Below are positions 51,624 to 61,618 of a stretch of 64,000 nt of DNA, in pieces. A program made the position numbers and the translations under genes. The stretch spans positions 1 to 64,000 of the forward strand of contig JAXFDY010000099.1 in assembly GCA_034172985.1 (NCBI GenBank), in the 5' to 3' direction. The stretch comes from CAG-303 sp034172985 (GTDB lineage: Bacteria; Bacillota; Clostridia; Lachnospirales; Lachnospiraceae). The notes beneath the pieces were generated by a model. It did no database searches, was not told where the DNA came from, and saw only the letters and a list, made by a program, of their open reading frames with translations. The first letter of the stretch is position 1; every line of letters begins with the position of its first letter.

Positions 51624-53582
51624 TTAGTTCTCCTGTTCTATTTCCTCAAGTTCTTCCAGCCAGAGGGCTGCACAGCCATCACTAGGCATTCTTAAATCCC
51701 CCCGGGGTGAAACCGTGACACTTCCTACTTTTACACCATCCGGAATACAGGAACGCTTAAACTGCTGTGCAAAAAATCTCCGATAAAATACTTTCATCCA
51801 TTTTAAAATCACATCATTTGTATATATGCCCTGAAATGCAATTCCGGCAAGATAATATATTTTTTTCGGTGCAAAACAATTACGCAGCATATTGTATAAG
51901 AAAAAGTCATGCAACTCATACGGGCCAACTAAATCTTCCGTCTTCTGTGCAATTTTTCCACTTTTATCCGGCGGAAGTAACTCCGGACTCACCGGGGTAT
52001 CAAGGACATCATACAATGTTTTCTTTAACTGTTCCTCCCCACATGTATCTGCGTAATATTTGACAAGATGTCTTACAAGAGTTTTGGGAACTGACGAATT
52101 AACTGCATACATGGACATATGGTCTCCATTGTAAGTTGCCCAGCCCAGTGCCAGCTCAGACATATCTCCTGTACCGATCACCATGCCACCGTTCTGATTC
52201 GCCAGATCCATAAGCAGAAGAGTCCTCTGTCTTGCCTGGGAATTCTCATAAGTCACATCATGCACAGTTTCATCATGTCCGATTTCCTCAAAGTGAAGCC
52301 GGACAGCCTTACTGATATTAATTTCTTTCAGTTCTGCCCCAAGCTTTCTTGTTAAATTCAAAGCATTATCATAAGTTCTGTCTGTTGTGCCAAATCCCGG
52401 CATTGTCACTGCCAGAATGCCTTTTCTATCCAGTCCCAGCAAATCAAAGGCCTTTACTGTGACTAACAGTGCCAGAGTCGAATCCAGACCGCCCGATATA
52501 CCAATGACTGCATGCTTACAGTTCGTATGCTCCAATCGTTTTTTCAATCCCATGGCCTGAATCATAAGGATTTCTTCGCACCTTTTTGCTCTGTCTGCAG
52601 AATCAGTCGGAACAAACGGCATACCATCTACATAACGTTTCAGCTTCTCACCATATCCCATATCCTGTTTTGAAAGATGTAGCTGCACTGTCACATATCT
52701 GGATTGATCCCCATATTCACCTTCACCGTTTCCCGGATAGGTACTCATTCTGCGTCTCTCATTCATGAGTTTTTCCGTATCAATATCTGCCATCACTGAC
52801 TGATTGATAAATCTCACTGACTCCGCAAGAACCATACCATTTTCCGCAATCAGGTTATGTCCGGAAAATACCATATCTGTGGTCGATTCCCCTTCTCCCG
52901 CTGACGCATACACATATCCGCATATGAGAGATGCCGACTGTCCGCTGACAAGGCTTTTCCGATAAAGATCTTTTCCTGTATTTTCATCTCCCGCCGAAAG
53001 ATTTGCGATAATCGAAGCTCCTGCCATGGCATGTCTTATACTTGGCGGAAGCGGTACCCATAAATCTTCGCAAATCTCAACTGCCAGTACCGACTGTTGT
53101 GCATCATCCAGTTGAAACAGCAGATTCATCCCAAAAGGTACCCTGAACCGTCCAAATGGTACATTCATTATAACATTTTCAAACCCGCGGCAAAAATGTC
53201 TTGCTTCATAGAATTCTCCATAGTTGGGAATATTCCTTTTTGGTACCAGCCCTTTTACTTCTCCTTCTGCCAGGACCGCTGCCACATTGTACAGCTTTCC
53301 TGCATATGAAAAAGGAAGTCCGACTATCACTACAATATCTTTATTTTTTGTATATTCTGCCAGTTCCTCCGTCCGCACAATCGCAGACTGAAGCATTGCC
53401 GTCTGTAAAAACAAATCACTACAGGTATATCCGGTAAGACACAATTCCGGAAATACTGCGATCTTTACTTTTTCAGATACCGCCTCGTCAATGCGTTCCT
53501 TGATTGCTTCCGCATTGTATCCTGTATCGGCTACTTTTATCTTTGGTGTAAAAGCACCAACACGAACAAATCCATAATCCAT
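51624..53582 (-). CDS. nadE: Glutamine-dependent NAD+ synthase
   Basis: This enzyme makes NAD+ from nicotinate adenine dinucleotide with glutamine as ammonia source. It has 652 aa. The N-terminal nitrilase-type glutaminase domain has catalytic Glu46 (FPELCLTGYTCSDL), a Lys in VPKRNIPNYGEFYE and a Cys in VEICEDLWVP. The C-terminal synthetase domain has the PP-loop GISGGLDSTLALLV and TGDMSELALGWATYNGDHM. Both domains are complete. It starts one base after the preceding gene ends; the ribosome site GGAG is rather far (about 12 bases), so coupling is likely. Confidence 0.96.
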   Translation of the reverse strand: MDYGFVRVGAFTPKIKVADTGYNAEAIKERIDEAVSEKVKIAVFPELCLTGYTCSDLFLQTAMLQSAIVRTEELAEYTKNKDIVVIVGLPFSYAGKLYNVAAVLAEGEVKGLVPKRNIPNYGEFYEARHFCRGFENVIMNVPFGRFRVPFGMNLLFQLDDAQQSVLAVEICEDLWVPLPPSIRHAMAGASIIANLSAGDENTGKDLYRKSLVSGQSASLICGYVYASAGEGESTTDMVFSGHNLIAENGMVLAESVRFINQSVMADIDTEKLMNERRRMSTYPGNGEGEYGDQSRYVTVQLHLSKQDMGYGEKLKRYVDGMPFVPTDSADRAKRCEEILMIQAMGLKKRLEHTNCKHAVIGISGGLDSTLALLVTVKAFDLLGLDRKGILAVTMPGFGTTDRTYDNALNLTRKLGAELKEINISKAVRLHFEEIGHDETVHDVTYENSQARQRTLLLMDLANQNGGMVIGTGDMSELALGWATYNGDHMSMYAVNSSVPKTLVRHLVKYYADTCGEEQLKKTLYDVLDTPVSPELLPPDKSGKIAQKTEDLVGPYELHDFFLYNMLRNCFAPKKIYYLAGIAFQGIYTNDVILKWMKVFYRRFFAQQFKRSCIPDGVKVGSVTVSPRGDLRMPSDGCAALWLEELEEIEQEN

Positions 53583-53583
53583 C

Positions 53584-54810
53584 TTATAAATCTACTCCAT
53601 TTTCTTTTAATAACGCTCTTGCACTATCCACAGAATCCACGCCTGTCTTATTCTTGATTGGGGCAAATTCCTTTTCTCTCACTACTTCAAACGGAAGGCA
53701 ATGATCAAGTAAATGAATCATATCCAGCACTAATGTTTCAAATTTATAACCATTTGGCGCTTCCGGTTTTACCAGTTCTGCTTTTTCATTAATATACGGA
53801 ATCTTTTTTTCTACAATATGAAGCGGCATATTTTTTTCAAGGATTTCTTCCAAATCCTTCTCGCGGAACAGATAATTCAGGATAACTCCAAAATTATATG
53901 CCGGATCTCCCTTAGCATCTTTTGCATTCATCATCTCTTCGCTTAATTCATAATATTCCACAATAGACGGCTTACAGTCTTCCAGGCACATAACACCTAC
54001 TTTTTCATCAGGTGCTGCCTTTCTCACTACCTTCGAACCTACCGCACAATTTTTTGCAATTGTTGCTCCGATAAATACTGGATCTGCCATTTTCTGAAGT
54101 ACATTATCCACAGCAAAAACATTCAGCCATTCGATTCCGTTCTGATGGATCATAGACAAAATACCGGCTTTTGCCATAGAAGCAAACCATCCTCCGTTTC
54201 CGTTGGGCGAAGTAGACATTTTCCACTTTGATTCCATATAGATTTTTCCATTATAATCCGCAGCCGGTGCCATTTCCTGCTGGAAAAATGTAATATAATT
54301 ACTGTCATATCCGAAATAATTCATTTCCCGGAAAAATTCCACTGTCTTATCATTGTTTTTATCACTGGTCATAATAAACAAATGAATATAACTTCCCGTC
54401 TCATTGACCACATCCATCAGATTATTCATCAGACATTGAAAGATATATAAATCTTTTGTCAGGCCGATGTTATACATTCCTTTCGGATCATCAGAACCTA
54501 GTCTGGTTCCCATTCCTCCAGCCAGTAAAACAGCTGCCACTTTGCCGTCCTGAATGGCTTTTGTTCCGATTCTTAAATATTCTTCCCTGTGGGCTTCTAT
54601 CTCACTTAATTCCATGGCAGCCAGCGGAGTGATAACGCCCTTTTTCGGAAGTTTATCCTTGCTGTTGCATAGCGAAAGAACATCCATATCTGTCTTTTCA
54701 ATCTGCTGCAATAACTGCTGTCTCTGCTCCTCATTCAGTTCTTCATAATATGCAGCTACATGTTCCTGCCCATATTTTTTTAATTTCACTTTAGCTTCTT
54801 CGTAATTCAT
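53584..54810 (-). CDS. UDPGP-family UTP-sugar-1-phosphate uridylyltransferase
   Basis: The protein has 408 aa and belongs to the eukaryote-like UDPGP type, unlike the bacterial GalU. The nucleotide-binding motif LAGGMGTRLG is at residues 96-105, followed by DDPKGMYNIG. FFQQEMAPAADYNGK, TSPNGNGGWFASMAKAG and NVFAVDNVLQKMADPVF are also family marks. It transfers UMP from UTP to glucose-1-P or N-acetylglucosamine-1-P; substrate is not certain from sequence (the PNGNGG motif suits either). Cytoplasmic. In an operon with the M18 peptidase and nadE, though the three share no obvious pathway. Confidence 0.88.
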   Translation of the reverse strand: MNYEEAKVKLKKYGQEHVAAYYEELNEEQRQQLLQQIEKTDMDVLSLCNSKDKLPKKGVITPLAAMELSEIEAHREEYLRIGTKAIQDGKVAAVLLAGGMGTRLGSDDPKGMYNIGLTKDLYIFQCLMNNLMDVVNETGSYIHLFIMTSDKNNDKTVEFFREMNYFGYDSNYITFFQQEMAPAADYNGKIYMESKWKMSTSPNGNGGWFASMAKAGILSMIHQNGIEWLNVFAVDNVLQKMADPVFIGATIAKNCAVGSKVVRKAAPDEKVGVMCLEDCKPSIVEYYELSEEMMNAKDAKGDPAYNFGVILNYLFREKDLEEILEKNMPLHIVEKKIPYINEKAELVKPEAPNGYKFETLVLDMIHLLDHCLPFEVVREKEFAPIKNKTGVDSVDSARALLKENGVDL

Positions 54811-54818
54811 TTTTCTCC

Positions 54819-56198
54819 CTACGCATTTATCAAAAATGCCTCATATCCTTTCTTCGTTTCGTATATATCTGCTTTACTTGTAATTTCCCATGGTGCATGC
54901 ATATTCAACACCGCAACGCCGCAGTCAATCACTTCCATACCATATAAAGATAAGATATAAGCAATCGTTCCGCCACCGCCGGCATCGACTTTTCCCAGCT
55001 CAGCGGTCTGGAATGCTACTTCATTTTCATCCATAATTTTTCTTATCCATGCAATATATTCTGCATTTGCATCATTAGAGCTTGCTTTTCCACGGGAACC
55101 TGTAAACTTATTAAATACCATTCCCCTGCCAAAATATGCGGAATTTTTCTTTTCAAAACTTCCGGAAAATGATGGGTCAAATGCCGCACTGACATCTGAA
55201 GAAAGCATTCTGGAATTACTCAGACATCTGCGAAGCGACAATTCACTATAGGCACCGGTTCTGTCCATCACTTCTTCCACCATATTTTCAAAAAATCTTG
55301 ACTTCATTCCTGTGGCACCTACACTTCCGATTTCTTCTTTGTCCACAAGCAGACAGCAGGTTGTTTTTTCCGGTTGATCAACGGAAAGCATGGCAGCCAG
55401 CGAAGTATACGCACATACTCTGTCATCCTGACCATATGCCATAATCATGCTGGAATCTATACCTGCATTTCTTGCCTTTCCTGCCGGTACAATCTCCAAT
55501 TCAGCAGAAAGAAAATCTTCCTCCGTAATCTCATACTTATCTGTCAAGAGTTTCAGTATTCCCTCTTTTACCTGATCTTTTTCTTTTTCCTTCAGCGGTC
55601 TGCTTCCTACAAGAATATCCAATTGTTCTCCTTCAATCACCTTGGCAGCCTTTTTATCCATCTGTTCCCCGGATAAATGGATCAGAAGATCTGTCACGCC
55701 TACGACAGGATCCTTCTCATCTTCTCCAATCACCACATCGATTATACTTCCATCTTTTTTTGCAATTACACCATGAATCGCCAGCGGAAGCGCAACCCAC
55801 TGATATTTTTTGATTCCGCCATAATAATGAGTATCCAGATAAGCAAATCCTGCTTCCTCATATAACGGATTCTGCTTTACATCAAGTCTCGGTGAATCTA
55901 TATGAGCTCCCAAAATATTCATACCATTCTCAAGCGGCTGGTTACCAATCTGAAATAACAGAATCGACTTTTTCATATTCACAGCATATACTTTATCACC
56001 TGCTTTTAATTTTTTTCCCTTGGCAATCACTTTCTGTAAATCTTTATAACCTGCTTTCTCCGCAAGTTTCACTATCTCTTTTACACATTCTCGTTCTGTC
56101 TTTCCTTTATCAAGAAATTTTCTGTATTCGTCACAAACTTTCTCTAATGATATTATCTCTTCATCGGAGTATTTCTTCCATGCATTTTCTCTTTCCAT
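54819..56198 (-). CDS. M18-family aspartyl-type aminopeptidase
   Basis: M18 enzymes are dodecameric cytosolic zinc aminopeptidases. It has 459 aa. Metal and catalytic motifs are present: GAHIDSPRLDVKQNP (His and Asp), LVDKEEIGSVGATG (Glu pair), SSDVSAAFDPSF (Asp) and LNMHAPWEITSKADIYE (final His). AAGGAGA precedes the ATG at 56198. First gene of a probable four-gene unit; a strong hairpin and an extended -10 element lie just upstream. Confidence 0.93.
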   Translation of the reverse strand: MERENAWKKYSDEEIISLEKVCDEYRKFLDKGKTERECVKEIVKLAEKAGYKDLQKVIAKGKKLKAGDKVYAVNMKKSILLFQIGNQPLENGMNILGAHIDSPRLDVKQNPLYEEAGFAYLDTHYYGGIKKYQWVALPLAIHGVIAKKDGSIIDVVIGEDEKDPVVGVTDLLIHLSGEQMDKKAAKVIEGEQLDILVGSRPLKEKEKDQVKEGILKLLTDKYEITEEDFLSAELEIVPAGKARNAGIDSSMIMAYGQDDRVCAYTSLAAMLSVDQPEKTTCCLLVDKEEIGSVGATGMKSRFFENMVEEVMDRTGAYSELSLRRCLSNSRMLSSDVSAAFDPSFSGSFEKKNSAYFGRGMVFNKFTGSRGKASSNDANAEYIAWIRKIMDENEVAFQTAELGKVDAGGGGTIAYILSLYGMEVIDCGVAVLNMHAPWEITSKADIYETKKGYEAFLINA

Positions 56199-56225
56199 TG
56201 CAATATCTCCTTACAAATATATTTC

Positions 56226-56263
56226 AAAAAGCTGTATTGAATCATCTTTCAATACAGCTTTTT
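56226..56263 (-). terminator. 16-bp hairpin with T run after the GGDEF gene
   Basis: AAAAAGCTGTATTGAA and its perfect complement flank a six-base loop, with T runs on both strands. It can end transcription of the GGDEF gene. It also sits exactly at the expected 5' end of the M18 transcript from the promoter at 56265-56273. Confidence 0.75.
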
Positions 56264-56264
56264 C

Positions 56265-56273
56265 ATTATATCA
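56265..56273 (-). promoter_or_regulatory. Extended -10 promoter of the M18-udpgp-nadE unit
   Basis: On the minus strand TG-A-TATAAT; -35 poor. Transcription would start near 56258, inside the left arm of the hairpin. Confidence 0.45.
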
Positions 56274-56299
56274 CATTCATTGTGTTATTTCTATGTAAT

Positions 56300-57175
56300 T
56301 TACAATCTTTTTTTCCTCTGTTTTCGATATTCATATAACTTCTTATCCGCAGTCTCCAAATAAGAAGAAAAATCCTGTCCCAGACTTCCATCTACCGTTA
56401 CAACAGCATAACTAAATCCCATCTTATAAGGGATGGATGAACCCTTTGCTTCTTTCGCCAATGTTTCTCTGCACATTTCAAGAATATGCTCTAATTTTGT
56501 TTCATCCACATTCGGACATAAAACCATAAACTCATTTCCACCGGTTTTGCAAAGGACTCCGGGTATAGAGGACTGTTTCAGGTGATTGGCCACCCTCATC
56601 AGATACCGGTTGCCTTCCAGTTTTCCCATCTCATCATTTACATATTTCAGAAAATCCACATCGATAAAGGCAAAAGAAAATTCCTGCCGTCTTTCCATCC
56701 ACTCCTGGGCAGTCTTCATGGCATATCTTCTGTTATATAAATGTGTCAGCGGGTCCTCATAGCTATTCTGCTCCCAGTTCATTTCCTTTCTTTTTTCTTC
56801 CGTAATATCCCATATCATATAAAAAATTGCCGGTTTCTTGTTTTCCCAGATAATTCTCTGGGACTGAAGCCGATAATAATATGGACTATTGTTTTCTTCT
56901 GACAATTCTATCTCCTGAATTCTCCGATTCCATCTCAAATCAGATGCCAGTTGTTGCAGCAGTCGTTCCTTCAGCCATTTATGCTTTGAAAATTCTTCTC
57001 TTGCAGACTGATTTTCATAATAATATGTCTTTGCCTTTTCATCAATAATAATCACTATCTCAGAAATGCTTTCCATAATATCCATAAAAAACTGTCGTTT
57101 CTGATTCAGCTGTTCCCTCAATTCACTGATTTCAAGCACAAGCTGCTGCTTTTCTTCACCATCTCTCTTTCCCAT
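56300..57175 (-). CDS. PAS-GGDEF protein with degenerate GGNEF motif
   Basis: The protein has 291 aa, no membrane segment. A coiled coil and PAS-like domain (about 25-130) precede a GGDEF domain (about 135-290) that starts with DPLTHLYNRRYAM. The active-site motif reads GGNEF (212-216) instead of GG(D/E)EF, and the upstream GD of the GTP-binding loop is GN (188-189). Metal-binding Asp172/Asp174 remain. No RxxD inhibitory site is seen. Loss of the catalytic acid suggests it does not make c-di-GMP; it may bind GTP or act as a regulator. Own promoter and terminator, so monocistronic. Confidence 0.85.
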   Translation of the reverse strand: MGKRDGEEKQQLVLEISELREQLNQKRQFFMDIMESISEIVIIIDEKAKTYYYENQSAREEFSKHKWLKERLLQQLASDLRWNRRIQEIELSEENNSPYYYRLQSQRIIWENKKPAIFYMIWDITEEKRKEMNWEQNSYEDPLTHLYNRRYAMKTAQEWMERRQEFSFAFIDVDFLKYVNDEMGKLEGNRYLMRVANHLKQSSIPGVLCKTGGNEFMVLCPNVDETKLEHILEMCRETLAKEAKGSSIPYKMGFSYAVVTVDGSLGQDFSSYLETADKKLYEYRKQRKKRL

Positions 57176-57220
57176 AAATCACACCACTTTTCTTTCAAAG
57201 TCATTTCTGCTACTTTCTTT

Positions 57221-57249
57221 ATTTTAACTGTCATCATGAAAAAATGCAA
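57221..57249 (-). promoter_or_regulatory. Sigma-A-type promoter of the GGDEF gene
   Basis: On the minus strand TTGCAT, 17 bases, TAAAAT, directly after the carAB terminator. The ribosome site of the gene is weak (GTGGTG). Confidence 0.55.
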
Positions 57250-57250
57250 G

Positions 57251-57291
57251 AAAAAACTTCCAAACCATAACTATTTTATATGGTTTGGAAG
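57251..57291 (-). terminator. Intrinsic terminator of carA-carB
   Basis: CTTCCAAACCATA and TATGGTTTGGAAG form a perfect 13-bp stem with a 9-base loop, followed on the minus strand by TTTTTTC. It begins 13 bases after the carB stop. Confidence 0.9.
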
Positions 57292-57304
57292 CCTGTTTTT
57301 CTGA

Positions 57305-60300
57305 TTAGATATTTCCCCGTTTTTCTACTGTGGCAATATCGATAAGCTCAAGTGTATCCATCTTGGCACTTTCCAGGCTGGTCAGTAACGCATTTACTGT
57401 ATCCAGTGAAGTGAAACAATTCACACCTGTCTCAATGGCATAACGTCTGATTAAGAATCCGTCTCTTGTCTTATCACGGCCCTGTGTCGGTGTATCAACC
57501 ACAATATCAATCTTATGTTCCAAAATCAAATCGATAACTGTCGGTGCCTCCTGTGACAGCTTATTGACTTTGATGGCATGCACACCATTCTCGTTTAATA
57601 CTTTCGCAGTACTTCTTGTCGCATAAATCTCATAACCCAGTTTTTCGAAACGCTGACCGATAGAAATCGCATCTTTTTTATCAGCATCATTAACTGTGAT
57701 AATCATCTTCTTATGTTTTGGAAGATTTACGCCTGAACCAAGGAATGCTTTATACAAAGCTTCTTCAAATGTAGTCGCAATACCAAGACACTCACCTGTG
57801 GACTTCATCTCAGGTCCAAGGCTGATTTCTGCACCACGAAGTTTCTCGAAAGAGAATACCGGCATCTTAATTGCGATATAATCTGAATTTTTCTGAAGTC
57901 CCGGTTCGTAGCCCATTCCTCTGATTGTCTCGCCGATAATTGCTCTTGTGGCAAGCTTCACAATCGGAATACCTGTGACTTTGCTGATATACGGAACAGT
58001 ACGACTGGAACGAGGATTTACTTCAATGACATATACTTCATTCTGGTATACAATAAACTGAATGTTAATCATACCTTTGACATGAAGGGCTCTTGCCAGT
58101 CTCTTTGTATATTCTTCTATCTTGTCTATAATCTCCTGGGAAATAGACTGTGCAGGATATACAGAGATGCTATCTCCCGAGTGTACCCCGGCTCTCTCAA
58201 TATGCTCCATAATACCCGGAATCAGGATATCTTCCCCGTCACATACTGCATCTACCTCGATCTCTTTACCCATCAGATACTTATCTACAAGAATCGGATG
58301 ATCCTGGGCGATACGATTGATAATTTCCATAAATTCTTCAATTTCCTGATCGCAGGTTGCAATCTGCATGCCCTGTCCGCCAAGAACATAGGATGGTCTT
58401 ACAAGAACCGGATAACCCAGCTCATTTGCCACCTTCTTTGCCTCTTCTGCTGTAAAGACGGTACCGCCTGCTGCTCTCGGAATCTCTGTCTTCTGCAAGA
58501 TCTCATCAAATAACTCTCTATCTTCCGCAGCATCTACATCCTCTGCTTTTGTTCCAAGAATCGGAACACCCATTTTCATTAAGCTTTCGGTCAGCTTAAT
58601 AGCAGTCTGACCACCAAACTGAACAACTGCTCCATCCGGCTTTTCGATGTTTACAATATTTTCTACATCTTCCGGTGTCAATGGCTCAAAATACAGTTTA
58701 TCTGCAATATCAAAATCTGTACTTACTGTCTCAGGATTGTTGTTAACAATAATTGTCTCATAACCGGCTGATTTAAATGCCCAGGTACTGTGTACAGAAC
58801 AGTAATCAAACTCAATACCCTGACCGATTCGAATCGGACCGGAACCAAGTACCAGAACTTTCTTTTCCGGTTTTGTCTCAATCGCCTCGTTATCTACACC
58901 ATATGCAGAATAGTAGTATGGCGTAGTCGCTTCAAACTCTGCAGCACATGTATCAACCATCTTGAATCCCACAGTAATGCCATATTCTTTTCTCAAACCT
59001 TTGATTTCTTCTACGGATTTGCCTGTCAGTCTGGAAATAACCGTATCCGGGAACTCAATTCTCTTTGCTTCGCGAAGAAGCTCTTCTGTCAGCGGCTGCT
59101 CCTTCAATGCTTTTTCCATCTCAACAAGAATCGCGATCTTATCAATAAACCAGATATCAATCTTTGTAATGTCATGAATCTCTTCATAGCTTACGCCACG
59201 TCTGAGGGCCTCTGCAATCACCCAGATTCTTCTGTCATCTACCACATGAAGCTGTTCCATCAGTTCCTCATCATTTAATCCGGTAAAATCATAATCCATC
59301 AGACACTCAACATGCTGCTCCAGAGAACGAATGGCTTTCATCAGACCACCTTCAAAGTTTGTACAGATACTCATTACTTCTCCGGTTGCTTTCATCTGTG
59401 TAGTAAGTGTTCTCTTAGCTGTTAAGAACTTATCAAATGGAAGACGTGGAATCTCGACAACACAATAGTCCAGGGCAGGTTCAAAACTTGCATATGTTTT
59501 TCCGGTTATTGCATTTTTGATTTCATCCAGTGTATAACCGATCGCTATCTTCGCAGCAACCTTGGCAATCGGATATCCTGTTGCTTTGGAAGCCAATGCT
59601 GAGGAACGGCTTACACGAGGATTTACCTCGATAACACAATATTCAAAACTATCCGGTTTCAATGCATACTGAACATTACATCCACCGGTAATATTTAATT
59701 CACTGATAATATTTAACGCAGATGTTCTTAACATCTGATATTCTTTATCACCTAATGTCTGGGATGGAGCCACAACGATGGAATCACCGGTATGAACACC
59801 TACCGGGTCCAGATTTTCCATATTACATACGGTAATACAGTTTCCTGCGCCATCACGCATTACCTCGTACTCAATTTCTTTCCAGCCTGCAATACATCTC
59901 TCTACCAATACCTGTCCCACACGGCTTAAACGAAGACCATTTTCCAGAATATCGGTAAGCTCCTGCAGATTATGTGCGATACCGCCACCGCTACCACCTA
60001 ATGTGTAAGCCGGTCTGAGCACAACCGGATAACCGATCTTATTTGTAAATGCAATTCCGTCTTCCACATTTTCTACGACAAGAGAAGGTGCAACCGGTTC
60101 ACCGATTTTCTCCATGGTATTCTTAAATTCCAGACGGTCTTCTGCTCTTTTGATTGTCTCAGCAGTTGTACCAATCAGTCTTACTCCATGCTCTGCTAAA
60201 AATCCGGATTCTGCAAGCTCCATTCCAAGGTTCAGACCAGCCTGTCCTCCCAGAGTCGGAAGTACACTATCCGGCTTTTCTTTTAAAATCAATTTTTCAA

Positions 60301-60520
60301 GAACTTTTGCTGTCAACGGCTCTATATATACTTTATCAGCAATATCACCATCTGTCATAATCGTAGCCGGATTTGAGTTAACCAGAACAACTTCGATTCC
60401 TTCTTCTTTCAGTGAACGGCAGGCCTGGGTACCTGCATAGTCAAACTCGGCTGCCTGTCCGATAACAATAGGACCGGAACCAATTACTAATACTTTTTTA
60501 ATACTATTATCTCTAGGCAT
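57305..60520 (-). CDS. carB: Carbamoyl-phosphate synthase large subunit
   Basis: CarB makes carbamoyl phosphate for pyrimidine and arginine synthesis. It has 1071 aa, normal for the two-fold ATP-grasp protein. The first half has VLVIGSGPIVIGQAAEFDY and ENLDPVGVHTGDSIVVAPSQ; the second repeats VLVLGSGPIRIGQGIEFDY and EHIERAGVHSGDSISVYPAQ. The C-terminal MGS-like allosteric domain (from about 935, with TPTQGRDKTRDGFLIRR) is complete. It starts 2 bases after carA. Confidence 0.98.
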   Translation of the reverse strand: MPRDNSIKKVLVIGSGPIVIGQAAEFDYAGTQACRSLKEEGIEVVLVNSNPATIMTDGDIADKVYIEPLTAKVLEKLILKEKPDSVLPTLGGQAGLNLGMELAESGFLAEHGVRLIGTTAETIKRAEDRLEFKNTMEKIGEPVAPSLVVENVEDGIAFTNKIGYPVVLRPAYTLGGSGGGIAHNLQELTDILENGLRLSRVGQVLVERCIAGWKEIEYEVMRDGAGNCITVCNMENLDPVGVHTGDSIVVAPSQTLGDKEYQMLRTSALNIISELNITGGCNVQYALKPDSFEYCVIEVNPRVSRSSALASKATGYPIAKVAAKIAIGYTLDEIKNAITGKTYASFEPALDYCVVEIPRLPFDKFLTAKRTLTTQMKATGEVMSICTNFEGGLMKAIRSLEQHVECLMDYDFTGLNDEELMEQLHVVDDRRIWVIAEALRRGVSYEEIHDITKIDIWFIDKIAILVEMEKALKEQPLTEELLREAKRIEFPDTVISRLTGKSVEEIKGLRKEYGITVGFKMVDTCAAEFEATTPYYYSAYGVDNEAIETKPEKKVLVLGSGPIRIGQGIEFDYCSVHSTWAFKSAGYETIIVNNNPETVSTDFDIADKLYFEPLTPEDVENIVNIEKPDGAVVQFGGQTAIKLTESLMKMGVPILGTKAEDVDAAEDRELFDEILQKTEIPRAAGGTVFTAEEAKKVANELGYPVLVRPSYVLGGQGMQIATCDQEIEEFMEIINRIAQDHPILVDKYLMGKEIEVDAVCDGEDILIPGIMEHIERAGVHSGDSISVYPAQSISQEIIDKIEEYTKRLARALHVKGMINIQFIVYQNEVYVIEVNPRSSRTVPYISKVTGIPIVKLATRAIIGETIRGMGYEPGLQKNSDYIAIKMPVFSFEKLRGAEISLGPEMKSTGECLGIATTFEEALYKAFLGSGVNLPKHKKMIITVNDADKKDAISIGQRFEKLGYEIYATRSTAKVLNENGVHAIKVNKLSQEAPTVIDLILEHKIDIVVDTPTQGRDKTRDGFLIRRYAIETGVNCFTSLDTVNALLTSLESAKMDTLELIDIATVEKRGNI

Positions 60521-60522
60521 CC

Positions 60523-61599
60523 TTATTTCCTCCTGCTTTCCATCATAGTGATAAACTCATTAAATAATACATTTGAATCCTGTGGTCCCGGGCATGCTTC
60601 CGGATGGAACTGCACGGTGAAAATATCTTTATTCTTATATCGTAATCCTTCCACTGTCTTATCATTTACATTGATAAATCCAACTTCCGCAATATCTGGA
60701 TTAATCGTTGATTCGTCTACTACATATCCGTGATTCTGTGATGAAATATAAACTCTTCCACTCTTTAAATCTTTCACCGGATGATTTGCACCCCTATGCC
60801 CATATTTCATCTTGTGGGTATCTGCACCGGTTGCCAGTGCCATAAGCTGGTGACCAAGACAGATTGCAAAGATTGGCACATCAGAAGCATAAAGCTTCTT
60901 CAGTTCTTCTATGATAGATACACATTCCTTTGGATCACCAGGACCATTTGACAACATAATACCGTCCGGATTTGTGGCAAGAATTTCTTCTGCCGGTGTA
61001 AATGCCGGATAAATAGTCACATCGCATCCTCTGTCATTCAGAGATTTTGCAATATTATTCTTTGCACCAAAATCCATGAGAGCAACCTTAAATCCGTCTC
61101 CTTCCAGATTGGACGGTTCACTGCATGTAGAACGTTTTACCGCATCTCTGACAACATATTCCTTCAACTTCGGTATGATTTCATCCAAATTATAATTCTC
61201 ATTTGTGGTAATCATACCGTTCATGGTTCCTTTTTCTCTCAGAATCTTTGTCAATGTTCTTGTGTCAATACCTGCGATTCCCGGAATATCATTTTTCTCC
61301 AGAAAATCCTGAATGGTTCCCTCACTTCTGAAATTGCTAGGAATACGTGATAACTCTCTTACAATATATCCATCCGGCCATGGTCTCTTAGATTCCATGT
61401 CGCTGTAACAAATTCCATAGTTTCCAATCAGTGGATATGTCATGCACACTGCCTGTCCTGTGTAAGATGGATCAGTAAGCACTTCTAAATATCCTGTCAT
61501 GGATGTATTAAAAACGATTTCACTGATAATTTCTTTTTTAGATCCGATGGATGTTCCCTCAAATACGTGTCCGTCCTCTAAAATCAGAAAAGCTTTCAT
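60523..61599 (-). CDS. carA: Carbamoyl-phosphate synthase small subunit (glutaminase)
   Basis: CarA releases ammonia from glutamine for CarB. The start is the ATG at 61599 (MKAFLILEDGHVFEGTSIG) with CGGAGG upstream; the frame is open 87 bases more, but that part is the leader. It has 358 aa. The N-terminal domain has YTGQAVCMTYPLIGNYG; the glutaminase domain has the nucleophile Cys247 in FAICLGHQLMALATG and the His in VQFHPEACPGPQDS. Complete. No other pyrimidine gene is close by, so whether it serves pyrimidines, arginine or both is open. Confidence 0.97.
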   Translation of the reverse strand: MKAFLILEDGHVFEGTSIGSKKEIISEIVFNTSMTGYLEVLTDPSYTGQAVCMTYPLIGNYGICYSDMESKRPWPDGYIVRELSRIPSNFRSEGTIQDFLEKNDIPGIAGIDTRTLTKILREKGTMNGMITTNENYNLDEIIPKLKEYVVRDAVKRSTCSEPSNLEGDGFKVALMDFGAKNNIAKSLNDRGCDVTIYPAFTPAEEILATNPDGIMLSNGPGDPKECVSIIEELKKLYASDVPIFAICLGHQLMALATGADTHKMKYGHRGANHPVKDLKSGRVYISSQNHGYVVDESTINPDIAEVGFINVNDKTVEGLRYKNKDIFTVQFHPEACPGPQDSNVLFNEFITMMESRRK

Positions 61600-61618
61600 G
61601 TCTTCCTCCGTTTCCAGT

